From Sphingobacterium sp. SYP-B4668 (lineage in GTDB: Bacteria; Bacteroidota; Bacteroidia; Sphingobacteriales; Sphingobacteriaceae), in assembly GCF_027627455.1 (NCBI RefSeq), contig NZ_CP115483.1:4464001-4528000 (forward strand): a DNA stretch of 64,000 nt. Reading direction: 5' to 3'. The notes beneath the pieces are model-generated. The model made no database searches and was not told the DNA's origin. It worked only from the letters and a program-made list of their open reading frames with translations. Positions within the stretch are counted from its first letter, which is position 1. Every line of letters starts with the position of its first letter. Shown here in pieces: positions 36,645-44,811 of the stretch. The position numbers and the translations under genes are program-made.

Positions 36645-37163
36645 TTAGCCTCTTTCTTCTAAAGCTTTTACTAAGCCCGAAATTGTATTTCCGCCTGACT
36701 GAAGAGCTGAGATAACATTCTTAGCTGGAGATTGAAGCAATGCGATAACATCAGCGATAAGTTCTTCCTTAGATTTAAGGTTCACTAATGTATTCAATTG
36801 ACTGTCTCCTACAAACGCAGATGAATCGATATAAGCTGCTTTCAAAAGAGGTTTATCACCTTCTCTACGTAACTGCTTAATTAATTTCGCAGGAGCGTTA
36901 CCGATCTCAGAAAACATTAACGTTGAAGCACCTTTCAATGTTGCAACGATTTCCTCTGAATCTACACCTGCTTCGATTAAAGCCTTCTTAATTAAAGAGT
37001 TTTTCACTACTTTAATCACGATATTGCTCTCAAAACATTTGCGACGAATGCCATTCACTTTTTCAACAGATAAATCAGCAGTATCAGCAATATAGAAATT
37101 ACCGTATGATTTAATCTGCTCGGCCAAAGCTTGAACAATTTCTTGTTTTTCTTCTTTTCTCAT
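36645..37163 (-). CDS. rplJ: 50S ribosomal protein L10
   Basis: 172 aa. The stalk-base protein binds 23S rRNA and carries L7/L12 dimers on its C-terminal helix. Typical segments are the start MRKEEKQEIVQALAE, the RRKCFESNIVIKVVKNSLIKKA block (seen as NIVIKVVKNSL) and the C-terminal ALQSGGNTISGLVKALEE. It begins 2 nt after rplA, leaving no room for the L10 leader structure found upstream of rplJ in other phyla. Confidence 0.96.
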   Translation of the reverse strand: MRKEEKQEIVQALAEQIKSYGNFYIADTADLSVEKVNGIRRKCFESNIVIKVVKNSLIKKALIEAGVDSEEIVATLKGASTLMFSEIGNAPAKLIKQLRREGDKPLLKAAYIDSSAFVGDSQLNTLVNLKSKEELIADVIALLQSPAKNVISALQSGGNTISGLVKALEERG

Positions 37164-37165
37164 GA

Positions 37166-37864
37166 TTAAATTCCTGCTACTGATTTAGTCTCAATATGAA
37201 TACTAGGACTCATAGTTGATGAAATGTGAATGCTCTTAAAGTATGTTCCTTTAGCGGCAGATGGTTTCAAACGCGAGATAGTTTGCAATACCTCTAATGC
37301 GTTATCATAAATTTTATCTGCCTCGAACGACGCTTTACCAATCGAAGTATGGATGATACCTGTTTTATCGACTTTAAAATCAATCTTACCACCTTTAACG
37401 TCCGTTACAGCTTTACCTACTTCAGTAGTTACTGTACCAGTCTTAGGGTTAGGCATTAAGTTTCTTGGACCTAAAATACGGCCCAATTTACCTACTTTCG
37501 CCATAACACTAGGCATTGTAATAATGATGTCAACGTCAGTCCAACCGCCTTCGATCTTGCTGATATAGTCATCTAAACCTACGTAATCGGCACCTGCAGC
37601 CTTAGCTTCTTCTTCCTTATCAGGAGTACATAAAACTAAAACGCGTACAGTTTTACCAGTTCCGTGAGGTAAAGTTGCAATACCACGAACCATCTGATTT
37701 GCTTTACGGGGATCTACGCCTAAACGAACGTCGATATCCACAGAAGCATCGAATTTGGCCAATGATATCTCTTTTACTAAAGCAGAAGCTTCTTTCAAAG
37801 AATACGCTTTACCAGCTTCAATTTTGGATAGTGCCGCTTTTTGATTTTTTGTTAATCTAGCCAC
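37166..37864 (-). CDS. rplA: 50S ribosomal protein L1
   Basis: 232 aa from a GTG at 37864. The open frame extends 12 codons further (to an ATG at 37900), but that start would lie inside rplK. The sequence from the GTG, (M)ARLTKNQKAAL, is the normal L1 N-terminus, and the length is typical. Family segments are VRLGVDPRKANQMVRG, LPHGTGKTVRV and GRILGPRNLMPNPKTGTV. L1 binds 23S rRNA at the mobile stalk and represses its own operon in many bacteria. It lies 23 nt after rplK and 2 nt before rplJ. Confidence 0.95.
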   Translation of the reverse strand: MARLTKNQKAALSKIEAGKAYSLKEASALVKEISLAKFDASVDIDVRLGVDPRKANQMVRGIATLPHGTGKTVRVLVLCTPDKEEEAKAAGADYVGLDDYISKIEGGWTDVDIIITMPSVMAKVGKLGRILGPRNLMPNPKTGTVTTEVGKAVTDVKGGKIDFKVDKTGIIHTSIGKASFEADKIYDNALEVLQTISRLKPSAAKGTYFKSIHISSTMSPSIHIETKSVAGI

Positions 37865-37887
37865 TTTTCTTAAACTGATTTCGTTAA

Positions 37888-38331
37888 TTAATTGTTCCAA
37901 GGAGCATCACCGGAAACGGTAATACCCATACTACGTGCTGTCCCTGCTACCATACGCATAGCAGCATCTACAGTAAATGCATTTAAATCTACCATTTTAT
38001 CTTCTGCAATCGTTTTCACCTGATCCCAAGTAACAGAAGCTACTTTTTTACGGTTAGGCTCACCCGATCCACTCTTTAGACCAGTAGCTTCTTTCAATTG
38101 AATTGCTACCGGAGGAGTTTTGATGATAAAATCAAAAGACTTGTCGCTGTAAACTGTAATGACAACAGGTAATACTTTGCCTGGTTTGTCTTGCGTACGA
38201 GCGTTGAACTGCTTACAGAAATCCATAATATTCACCCCTTTAGCACCTAATGCAGGTCCTACTGGAGGAGAAGGATTCGCAGCTCCGCCCTTAACTTGTA
38301 ATTTTACTAACGCACTGACTTCTTTTGCCAT
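37888..38331 (-). CDS. rplK: 50S ribosomal protein L11
   Basis: 147 aa. It binds the GTPase-associated centre of 23S rRNA and is needed for stringent-response sensing. The N-terminal proline-rich segment GGAANPSPPVGPALGAKGVN and the C-terminal MVAGTARSMGITV RNA-binding part are typical. It is the first gene of the rplK-rplA-rplJ-rplL-rpoB-rpoC unit, and its promoter is located about 100 nt upstream. Confidence 0.97.
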   Translation of the reverse strand: MAKEVSALVKLQVKGGAANPSPPVGPALGAKGVNIMDFCKQFNARTQDKPGKVLPVVITVYSDKSFDFIIKTPPVAIQLKEATGLKSGSGEPNRKKVASVTWDQVKTIAEDKMVDLNAFTVDAAMRMVAGTARSMGITVSGDAPWNN

Positions 38332-38433
38332 TTTGTTCTGAATTTAATTTATTAAATGTTTGTTAGTAAGTTGGAAGCAAATAACGTAACATTTATATAT
38401 TCACTGATGCTAAACCTAGCACCAAATGAGGTG

Positions 38434-38462
38434 CAAAGATATAAAGATTTTCTCAATTACAA
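38434..38462 (-). promoter_or_regulatory. promoter of the rplK-rpoC operon
   Basis: On the minus strand the element reads TTG (38462-38460), an 18-nt spacer, then TATCTTTG (38441-38434), a full Bacteroidota promoter. The bases around the TTG (ATTTTTGTAAT) are nearly the same as in the tRNA-tuf promoter. It lies directly after the nusG terminator. Confidence 0.8.
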
Positions 38463-38479
38463 AAATATATCACATAAAA

Positions 38480-38509
38480 GAAGAGAGGAACTTTAATATT
38501 CCTCTCTTC
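38480..38509 (-). terminator. terminator of the secE-nusG unit
   Basis: Arms GAAGAGAGGAA (38480-38490) and complement (38499-38509) with an eight-base loop. On the transcribed strand it runs into TTTTATG. It ends 18 nt before the -33 element of the next promoter. Confidence 0.8.
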
Positions 38510-38516
38510 CGATGCT

Positions 38517-39062
38517 TTATTCTTTTTCTACTTGCATGTAGTTCAACTCCAATGGTGTCTTTCGTCCGAAGACCTTTACCATTACAATCAGCTTCTTCTT
38601 ATCTTCGTGAACTTCTTCTATCTCTCCAGTAAATCCATTGAAAGGTCCATCATTCACTTTTACAGTCTCCCCAACGTAATAAGGAACATTAATGGTCTCA
38701 CCTTGTTCGGCCATCTCATCAACTTTTCCCAAAATACGATTGACTTCACTTGTACGCAATGGGATTGCATTTCCAGCTTTATCACCCAAGAATCCAATCA
38801 CACTGTTGATATTCTTAATGATATGCTCAGTCTCACCATCCAAAGCCGCTTCTATAAGGACATAACCAGGATAATAGTTACGTTCTTTAGCAACTTTCTT
38901 ACCATCACGCATTTGGTAATATTTTTCCATAGGAATAAGCACTTGAGCAACCAAATGTTGAATCCCTAGGCGACTAATCTCAGCGTCAATATACTGCTTA
39001 ACTTTCTTTTCCTTACCACTTACAGCACGAACCACGTACCATTTTAAACTTTGATCTGCCAT
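38517..39062 (-). CDS. nusG: transcription termination/antitermination protein NusG
   Basis: 181 aa. The N-terminal NGN domain begins KWYVVRAVSGKEKKVKQYI and contains YYPGYVLIEA, the face that binds the polymerase clamp. The C-terminal KOW domain has VKVNDGPFNGFTGEIEEV and KVFGRKTPLELNYMQVE. It lies 18 nt after secE in the usual order. Confidence 0.97.
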   Translation of the reverse strand: MADQSLKWYVVRAVSGKEKKVKQYIDAEISRLGIQHLVAQVLIPMEKYYQMRDGKKVAKERNYYPGYVLIEAALDGETEHIIKNINSVIGFLGDKAGNAIPLRTSEVNRILGKVDEMAEQGETINVPYYVGETVKVNDGPFNGFTGEIEEVHEDKKKLIVMVKVFGRKTPLELNYMQVEKE

Positions 39063-39080
39063 AAATATTAATGCTGAAAA

Positions 39081-39275
39081 TTATGAAGTAATCCCGTATA
39101 ACAACTCCAACACATTACTTGACGACTTATCCATTACAAAGATAAGAAGCGCAATGATAAGAGAAGCAATAAGTACAACCACTGCCGAACTTTGCAACTG
39201 CGACCATGTAGGCCAAGTCACTTTCTGCGTGATCTCTTCATAAGAGTCTTTAAAAAAATCGAGTACTTTCGCCAT
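39081..39275 (-). CDS. secE: preprotein translocase subunit SecE
   Basis: 64 aa, the short single-helix form of SecE that clamps SecY in the inner membrane. The amphipathic segment FFKDSYEEITQKVTWPTW (residues about 8-25) has the conserved KVTWP motif. One membrane helix follows (VVVLIASLIIALLIFVM, about 31-47). It lies 22 nt after tRNA-Trp and 18 nt before nusG. Confidence 0.95.
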   Translation of the reverse strand: MAKVLDFFKDSYEEITQKVTWPTWSQLQSSAVVVLIASLIIALLIFVMDKSSSNVLELLYGITS

Positions 39276-39297
39276 TTTATAGTTTATCTATAGTTTG

Positions 39298-39368
39298 CAC
39301 GGGCACAAGGATTCGAACCCTGATCAAAGGTTTTGGAGACCTCTATTCTACCATTGAACTATGCCCGT
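39298..39368 (-). tRNA. tRNA-Trp (CCA anticodon)
   Basis: 71-nt cloverleaf: acceptor ACGGGCA/TGCCCGT, discriminator G, anticodon loop CTCCAAA with CCA, and T-arm with TTCGAAT. The terminal CCA is not encoded. It is transcribed just ahead of secE, a linkage common in bacteria. Confidence 0.95.
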
Positions 39369-39388
39369 GTGGTTTGTTTATGACGTTG

Positions 39389-39419
39389 CAAATATAGCCT
39401 TTTTAACCCTTTGCAACAA
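39389..39419 (-). promoter_or_regulatory. promoter of the tRNA-Trp-secE-nusG unit
   Basis: The minus strand reads TTTGTTG (39420-39414), then TATATTTG (39396-39389). The two overlapping TTG elements give spacers of 20 or 17 nt, both acceptable. The expected start is about 15 nt before the tRNA 5' end. Confidence 0.75.
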
Positions 39420-39467
39420 ATATTTTTCATCTTTTTTGCAATTTCCCAACCAGATGAAGAGTTAGAA

Positions 39468-39505
39468 AAAATAAGCTAATCAACCTCAGCTGATTAGCTT
39501 ATTTT
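39468..39505 (-). terminator. terminator after tuf
   Basis: Arms of 15 nt (39468-39482 and 39491-39505; core GCTAATCA/TGATTAGC) with an eight-base loop, followed on the transcribed strand by a T-rich tract (TTATTTTTTC). Confidence 0.85.
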
Positions 39506-39527
39506 ATATTTTTGAATCTATTATAGA

Positions 39528-40712
39528 TTACAAGATTTCAGTTACCTGACCAGCACCTACTGTTCTACCACCCTCACGGATTGCGAAACGTAGACCTTTT
39601 TCCATTGCGATAGGGTTGATCAATTTAACAGTGATCGTAACGTTATCACCTGGCATAACCATTTCAGTACCTTCAGCTAAAGAGATTTCTCCTGTAACGT
39701 CTGTTGTACGGAAATAGAATTGAGGACGGTACTTGTTAAAGAATGGAGTGTGACGTCCACCTTCAGCTTTAGACAACACGTAAACCTCTGCTTGGAAATA
39801 ATCGTGAGGAGTTACTGAACCTGGTTTACAGATAACCATACCACGACGGATATCAGTTTTCTCAATACCACGTAACAATAGACCTACGTTATCACCAGCC
39901 TCACCGTAATCTAGGATTTTACGGAACATCTCAACACCTGTTACTGTAGATTTCAAGTTTTCAGCGCCCATACCTAAGATCTCAACTGGATCTCCAGAGT
40001 TGATGACACCTCTTTCGATACGACCTGTAGCAACTGTACCACGACCTGTGATCGAGAACACGTCCTCAACTGGCATTAAGAAAGGAAGTTCAGTCAAACG
40101 TGGAGGAATCGGAATGTAGTTATCAACAGCTTCCATTAAATCTAATAAAGCTTTAACCCATTTCTCTTCTCCGTTCAAAGCTCCTAAAGCAGAACCTTGG
40201 ATTACAGGGATATCATCACCTGGATATTCGTAGAATGACAACAATTCACGAACTTCCATTTCTACAAGTTCTAATAATTCCGGATCGTCAACTAAGTCAA
40301 CTTTGTTCAAGAATACTACTAACGCAGGAACACCAACCTGACGAGCCAATAGAATGTGCTCACGAGTTTGAGGCATAGGACCGTCCGTTGCAGCAACAAC
40401 GATGATAGCACCATCCATTTGAGCAGCACCAGTTACCATGTTTTTAACGTAATCGGCGTGACCTGGACAGTCAACGTGTGCATAGTGACGATTTTGCGTT
40501 TGGTATTCTACGTGTGAAGTATTAATAGTGATACCACGTTCTTTTTCTTCAGGAGCAGAGTCAATTGAATCAAATGAACGAACCTCTGAAAAACCTGCAT
40601 CAGCCAATACCTTAGTGATAGCTGCAGTTGTTGTAGTTTTACCGTGGTCAACGTGACCGATTGTACCAATGTTTAAGTGTGGCTTACTGCGGTCAAATTT
40701 CTCTTTTGCCAT
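39528..40712 (-). CDS. tuf: elongation factor Tu
   Basis: 394 aa. The GTPase delivers aminoacyl-tRNA to the ribosome. G1 is GHVDHGKTT (residues 18-26), G3 is DCPGH (about 80-84), G4 is NKVD, and the switch I region carries RGITINTSHVEY. Domains 2 and 3 follow with GRGTVATGRIERG and the C-terminal GGRTVGAGQVTEIL. It is preceded by four tRNA genes and ends at a terminator, so the tRNAs and tuf form one transcript. Confidence 0.98.
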   Translation of the reverse strand: MAKEKFDRSKPHLNIGTIGHVDHGKTTTTAAITKVLADAGFSEVRSFDSIDSAPEEKERGITINTSHVEYQTQNRHYAHVDCPGHADYVKNMVTGAAQMDGAIIVVAATDGPMPQTREHILLARQVGVPALVVFLNKVDLVDDPELLELVEMEVRELLSFYEYPGDDIPVIQGSALGALNGEEKWVKALLDLMEAVDNYIPIPPRLTELPFLMPVEDVFSITGRGTVATGRIERGVINSGDPVEILGMGAENLKSTVTGVEMFRKILDYGEAGDNVGLLLRGIEKTDIRRGMVICKPGSVTPHDYFQAEVYVLSKAEGGRHTPFFNKYRPQFYFRTTDVTGEISLAEGTEMVMPGDNVTITVKLINPIAMEKGLRFAIREGGRTVGAGQVTEIL

Positions 40713-40772
40713 GTTTATGCGAATTAGTAAATTAAAATTTTATTTTTTTTTCTTCTAAAAGTTATTCTTACG

Positions 40773-40844
<72 letters not shown>

Positions 40845-40938
40845 TTTTTAAAAATTGTCATTTATAGATAAACGCCTCCACCTGTTAGATATCATTTATA
40901 TCAACTGAGACGGAGACTTAAATCGTGTAATAAAAGAG

Positions 40939-41011
40939 AGCGGAAGACGAGGTTCGAACTCGCGACCTATAGCTTGGAAGGCTATCGCTCTACCAACTGA
41001 GCTACTTCCGC
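40939..41011 (-). tRNA. tRNA-Gly (TCC anticodon)
   Basis: 73-nt cloverleaf: acceptor GCGGAAG/CTTCCGC, anticodon stem ATAGC/GCTAT around CTTCCAA (TCC), and T-loop TTCGAAC. No encoded CCA. Confidence 0.95.
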
Positions 41012-41066
41012 TTTTGTCTACAAGTCTGAGCGCGTTAAAACACTCAAACTTGTAAACGATTTGGTG

Positions 41067-41147
41067 TGGGGGGAGAAGGATTCGAACCTTCGAAGCCGAA
41101 GCAACGGATTTACAGTCCGTCCCATTTGACCGCTCTGGAACCCCCCC
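41067..41147 (-). tRNA. tRNA-Tyr (GTA anticodon)
   Basis: 81-nt class II tRNA with a long variable arm (GCTTCGGC region). The anticodon loop CTGTAAA has GTA. The acceptor 5' strand is seven G in a row, closing with one G-U pair, and the T-loop is TTCGAAT. No encoded CCA. Confidence 0.95.
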
Positions 41148-41178
41148 AGATACCTGCAATTTAAGTTTGCAACTCTTG

Positions 41179-41251
<73 letters not shown>

Positions 41252-41427
41252 TTCTATATATTTTAAATTTCAAACTCTCTAAGAACGTCGCTTTTTCCTT
41301 TCAGCGAGTGCAAATTTCCAATATATATTCGACTTTTGCAAGTTTTTTTTTAAAATTTTATTTATCGACTTAAAGAACGTTTTCAAACCCTTTCGGACAG
41401 CTTCGCAAACCCGTTTTGTTTGTGATG

Positions 41428-41456
41428 CAAAGATAGATACTCCAAGCACATTACAA
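41428..41456 (-). promoter_or_regulatory. promoter of the tRNA-tuf operon
   Basis: On the minus strand: TTG (41456-41454), an 18-nt spacer, then TATCTTTG (41435-41428). It matches the rplK promoter in both boxes, spacer length and the surrounding ATTTTTGTAAT. Confidence 0.82.
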
Positions 41457-41559
41457 AAATATTTTTGCAAAAAAAGAGGTCCCCTATCTCAATACACCTG
41501 ATATGCAGTCAAATAATTTTGCATGTTTTTTTTCAATTTATTAAATCCGATCAATATCC

Positions 41560-41567
41560 TATATTTG
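41560..41567 (+). promoter_or_regulatory. probable -7 box of the BamA-like gene
   Basis: TATATTTG matches TAnnTTTG. The ATG at 41571 is too close to be translated from this start site, so the box favours the ATG at 41595. No TTG lies at the usual distance upstream. Confidence 0.45.
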
Positions 41568-41594
41568 AAAATGCAAAAATGGTCACGTTACACC

Positions 41595-42734
41595 ATGCTA
41601 AAAAACTACAGCATGGTTCTTTTTATGTTATTTTTTTATTCAAATTCCTCGGCTCAGCAACAAAATCTCGTACAAAAAATCAAAAATAAATTCCTCTCGA
41701 GCGAAAAAGATTCCACCCGCTCGGCAAGTTTCATGGTGCTGCCCGCGGTAGGCTATGCCCAAGAATCGGGATTTGAGTATGGAATTGCAGGAACCTATAA
41801 CTTTTATGTGGACAAATCGGATATCACAAATCGAACTTCTAGTCTCATCTTGATGGGGACATTAACCACAAAAAGTCAAAAAAACATCAAGCTAACAAGT
41901 GACATCTGGACAGAAGAAAACAAATACCACATCCTATCCGAATTCAGATACAGAGATTGGCCGTTCAACTTTTATGGCATTGGCAACGATACCTGGGAAA
42001 GCGACGAAGATAAAATCGGCCAGAAACTGTTCCGAGCCCGAATAGATGTCGAGCGAAAAATAACCAAAGCCTATTATGCCGGCCTGAACATCAGTTACGA
42101 ACACTTTTCGTTTCATGACCAAGAAGCAGACGGCGTATATAATCAACAACCCTTGATTGGAAAGACAGGAGGACAATTTCTCGCATTGGGACTATCTCAA
42201 CTTTATGACAACAGAAATGTAACCACATATACCACTAGAGGGTATTATGCTCGAATCCGATACGCTTATGCTCCTGACATCTGGGGTGAAGATAATTTCC
42301 ATGGTAATCTATTCGATATAGACGTTCGGGGATACCATCCTATTTCAAAATCACTGACCGTGGCTGCCCAGGGAATCTACCGTTCAACCTTCGGAAATCG
42401 GTTACCTTTTTACCAATACAGAGACTTGGGGGGCGATATGATGATGAGAGGATACTATTTAGGAAGATATAAAGATCGAAATTATATGGCGGCACAAACC
42501 GAACTACGATACAGGTTTCATCCACGATTTGGGATAACAGGCTTTGCTGGCACGGGGAGTACCTTCTCTAAGGAGCAAGATATTCGATTGATTCCCAGCT
42601 ATGGTGCAGGATTACGCTACTTCTTCAGCCTAGAGCACAGCAGTACCATTCGATTTGACTATTCTTTTGGCGAAAAGCGACAAGGAGAGAAAAGGCAATC
42701 AGGCTTTTATTTAAGCATTAGTGAGGCTTTCTAA
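41595..42734 (+). CDS. BamA/TamA-family outer-membrane barrel protein without POTRA domains
   Basis: 379 aa from the ATG at 41595, where a signal peptide begins (MLKNYSMVLFMLFFYSNSSA, then QQQ). The longer open frame starts at 41523, upstream of the promoter box. The body is the Bac_surface_Ag barrel of the Omp85 superfamily: alternating aromatic strands such as YGIAGTYNFYVDKSD, the loop GGDMMMRGYYLGRYKDRNYMAA (seen as MMMRGYYLGRYKD), which corresponds to the RG(Y/F)xxGRYRD lid loop, and a terminal aromatic residue. No POTRA repeats are present, so it is not a BamA assembly factor. Such short Bacteroidota members have no known role. It stands alone. Confidence 0.78.
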   Translation: MLKNYSMVLFMLFFYSNSSAQQQNLVQKIKNKFLSSEKDSTRSASFMVLPAVGYAQESGFEYGIAGTYNFYVDKSDITNRTSSLILMGTLTTKSQKNIKLTSDIWTEENKYHILSEFRYRDWPFNFYGIGNDTWESDEDKIGQKLFRARIDVERKITKAYYAGLNISYEHFSFHDQEADGVYNQQPLIGKTGGQFLALGLSQLYDNRNVTTYTTRGYYARIRYAYAPDIWGEDNFHGNLFDIDVRGYHPISKSLTVAAQGIYRSTFGNRLPFYQYRDLGGDMMMRGYYLGRYKDRNYMAAQTELRYRFHPRFGITGFAGTGSTFSKEQDIRLIPSYGAGLRYFFSLEHSSTIRFDYSFGEKRQGEKRQSGFYLSISEAF

Positions 42735-42772
42735 TACTGTCGTGAAGGAGGTCCACAAAAGAAGATACTGAC

Positions 42773-43303
42773 CTATCTCTTTTCCTGTATTACCTCACTT
42801 GGTCTCCAATACGGGTAACGCAGCACAAAATTCTCCTTCTGTTGCCCATCCCTATAGAGCAAAATGCCAAAATGAAATAGATTGATCGAAAGTACCACAG
42901 ATTGATCGAATACAAGTCTGTTCCACCGATCTGTCGATATAGGAGTAGCAAACGGCCTATCTACAACAACAAGTTTTCTGGCATTCATCAGTTTTATCAC
43001 CTCATCCAACTGTACATCAGTAAGGTTTACTAAAAGTGCGTCAGTTGAAGATGCACGTTCGACATGACAAAGTTGGTCCACACCTAAATAAGCTAACATC
43101 TCACTCAGCAAACCCGCATATTTCGGCTTAAAATCTTTAGGAAGTTCTGCCCGCGGCAGTAAAGGTCCAGATTTACGATAGATGACCTCGTCAGTGAGCC
43201 TATACATATAAGGTGAATGTGTACCGTGTCGACTATTGGAAATGAAAAAGTGTCTTAGGACAAGCCAGTAATAACGCATATAAAGTAAAATAATGTTAAA
43301 CAA
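42773..43303 (-). CDS. hypothetical protein with HGTHSP motif, third gene of the bactofilin operon
   Basis: 176 aa with a hydrophobic/aromatic N-terminus (MFNIILLYMRYYWLVLRHFF). The motif RHGTHSPYMYRLTDEVIY at about residues 25-42 recalls the N-terminal HSPF(V/L) segment of a Bacteroidota SAM-methyltransferase-like family. The part expected to bind SAM (a glycine-rich motif I) is not visible, so it may be a shortened, non-catalytic relative. The C-terminal half holds LVVVDRPFATP and LSINLFHFGILLYRDGQ, like the last strands of a Rossmann-type fold. It lies 15 nt after the bactofilin gene and is surely co-transcribed. No function can be given. Confidence 0.5.
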   Translation of the reverse strand: MFNIILLYMRYYWLVLRHFFISNSRHGTHSPYMYRLTDEVIYRKSGPLLPRAELPKDFKPKYAGLLSEMLAYLGVDQLCHVERASSTDALLVNLTDVQLDEVIKLMNARKLVVVDRPFATPISTDRWNRLVFDQSVVLSINLFHFGILLYRDGQQKENFVLRYPYWRPSEVIQEKR

Positions 43304-43318
43304 TCCATGTAGCCATAG

Positions 43319-43735
43319 TTACACGGACATTGGTTGTTCTACCGATGCAACAATTTCATCCAATAGAAGTACTGCCGAATTCATTTGCAAAGTCCCATTA
43401 TACTTTCCTCCCATCTCCACTTCTAACGCATTTACAAATAGGTCACCTTCGATATGTCCCGTACTCTTCAAATGGAGTTGATCACAATTCAGGTTGCCAA
43501 TCAACTTCCCATATACAATCACCGCATTGCTTTTAATGGTTCCTATCACTTCCGCCTTCTCCCCCAACACAACCCCTTTTTCGAGGTCAATATTACCTTC
43601 TACCATTCCATCGATACGAATCGCGCCCCCCCCAACTATGTCGCCCTTTATTGTAATCCCACCGGCAATCACCGTATCGATTGGTAGCTTGTCTAAATTA
43701 GAGGTTTTAATAGCCTGATTAGTCTTTTTAAACAT
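43319..43735 (-). CDS. bactofilin (polymer-forming cytoskeletal protein)
   Basis: 138 aa from the ATG at 43735 (MFKKTNQAIKTSNLDKLPID). The longer frame to 43840 lies within the upstream gene and is rejected. The core is the bactofilin right-handed beta-helix, built of repeated short strands with G/V spacing: GGITIKGDIVGGGAIRIDGM, VEGNIDLEKGVVLGEKAEV, IGTIKSNAVIVYGKLIGN and HIEGDLFVNALEVEMGGKY. Bactofilins polymerise without nucleotide at the membrane and position cell-wall enzymes. The start is 4 nt after the M23 peptidase stop. Confidence 0.9.
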   Translation of the reverse strand: MFKKTNQAIKTSNLDKLPIDTVIAGGITIKGDIVGGGAIRIDGMVEGNIDLEKGVVLGEKAEVIGTIKSNAVIVYGKLIGNLNCDQLHLKSTGHIEGDLFVNALEVEMGGKYNGTLQMNSAVLLLDEIVASVEQPMSV

Positions 43736-43739
43736 AAAA

Positions 43740-44567
43740 TTAAAAATTAATATAGTCTTTTGGATTGATTCTTTTGCCGTTCTTGATAACTTCATAATGA
43801 AGGTGAGGCCCCGTACTACGTCCAGTATTCCCCAGTCCACCTATCGTTTGTCCCAATTGCACCACATCATTCTGCTTGACATGGATACTAGCCAAGTGCC
43901 CATATAGTGTTTGAAAACCATTTCGATGTTTGATAATGACACAATTGCCATACCCCCCTTTTCTTCCGGAAAAGATGACCTTGCCTTGTGCGGTACTTTT
44001 CACCGCACTTCCTACTCTCCCTTTAAAATCGACCCCTTGATGATTTTCGACGGCGCTACCTCCAAATGGATTTCTACGATATCCAAAATTAGAGGTCTGA
44101 GGGCCCGGATGCGGCCTCCCTATTGGAATATCCCGAATCAGTTTCTCCATTATGAACAAGTCCTTCTCATAAAGAGCTGCTATTTCATTGATATCTGTAA
44201 TTTCAACATCCAATGGCCCCCCGGCGTTTTCTAATTTTAGTTCCTTCAATCCACGATCTTTCAAATAGCCATTTATTTTTTTAAAGCTACTGTCTATCGA
44301 TTGGAAAGATTTTTTGGCCTTATCAATGTCAATTGCATTCCTGATCTGGTTGGCCCGTGTCAGTCTTTCCTTATACAAGACCGAATAATAACTGCTGGTA
44401 TAGTCATAGATAAAAAATGCAATAACAGACCCCAAAAGGGCAAATAATAGGGTTGCGACCAAAAGATACTTCCTCCAATTCAACAGGATGGATGTGGGTA
44501 TCTGAAGCGTACGCTTATCTTTCCCCTCAGTGTCGACAAACAACACCGAAGTCTTGTGTTTTAGCAT
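43740..44567 (-). CDS. M23 (LytM) peptidoglycan peptidase, membrane-anchored
   Basis: 275 aa. It has a short cytoplasmic tail, one membrane helix (about 34-54), a coiled-coil-like stalk (about 60-145) and a C-terminal LytM domain. Zinc ligands are His176 and Asp180 (HQGVD) and His257 of HLH; His224 (YGHLA) and His255 complete the active site, so the enzyme looks active. It probably cleaves peptide cross-links in the periplasm. M23 peptidases are repeatedly found beside bactofilins, which locate them for cell-shape control; here the bactofilin gene follows after 4 nt. First gene of a three-gene operon. Confidence 0.92.
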   Translation of the reverse strand: MLKHKTSVLFVDTEGKDKRTLQIPTSILLNWRKYLLVATLLFALLGSVIAFFIYDYTSSYYSVLYKERLTRANQIRNAIDIDKAKKSFQSIDSSFKKINGYLKDRGLKELKLENAGGPLDVEITDINEIAALYEKDLFIMEKLIRDIPIGRPHPGPQTSNFGYRRNPFGGSAVENHQGVDFKGRVGSAVKSTAQGKVIFSGRKGGYGNCVIIKHRNGFQTLYGHLASIHVKQNDVVQLGQTIGGLGNTGRSTGPHLHYEVIKNGKRINPKDYINF

Positions 44568-44811
44568 AAGTAGATAATAATATTAGGTTCCTAAGATAAT
44601 CAAACTTATGAATATTATCCTACAAATAAAGACAATAAAATACACAACAACTTAAATTACAATGAATTGATTAAATAAATTACACCATACAAGTGTAGAA
44701 AAAAACCATCGCTATTATTTCAATTAAGGCCTCTTTTATCTTAAAAAAATCATCTATCCCTCCATCACAACTTACCAAATATCTGCTAGATATTGAGATG
44801 CAAAAAAAATC

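Larger units (their letters stand above)
41252..41594. other. divergent promoter region between tRNA-tuf unit and BamA-like gene
   Basis: 343 nt. It contains the strong leftward promoter at 41428-41456, a 180-nt leader to the first tRNA, and the rightward TATATTTG box at 41560-41567. It is very AT-rich. No other gene was seen; short open frames here overlap the promoter and have no recognisable product. Confidence 0.6.

Noticed and set aside
38532..38969. 145-aa plus-strand open frame antisense to nusG
   Set aside because: NusG is complete on the minus strand; this frame is a shadow.
40896..41159. 87-aa minus-strand open frame over the tRNA genes
   Set aside because: It runs through tRNA-Gly and tRNA-Tyr; the coding-like stretch is the tRNA sequence itself.
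41279..41470. 63-aa minus-strand open frame in the tRNA-tuf leader
   Set aside because: It spans the promoter boxes at 41428-41456, so it would not be transcribed whole; Lys/Arg-rich random-looking composition.
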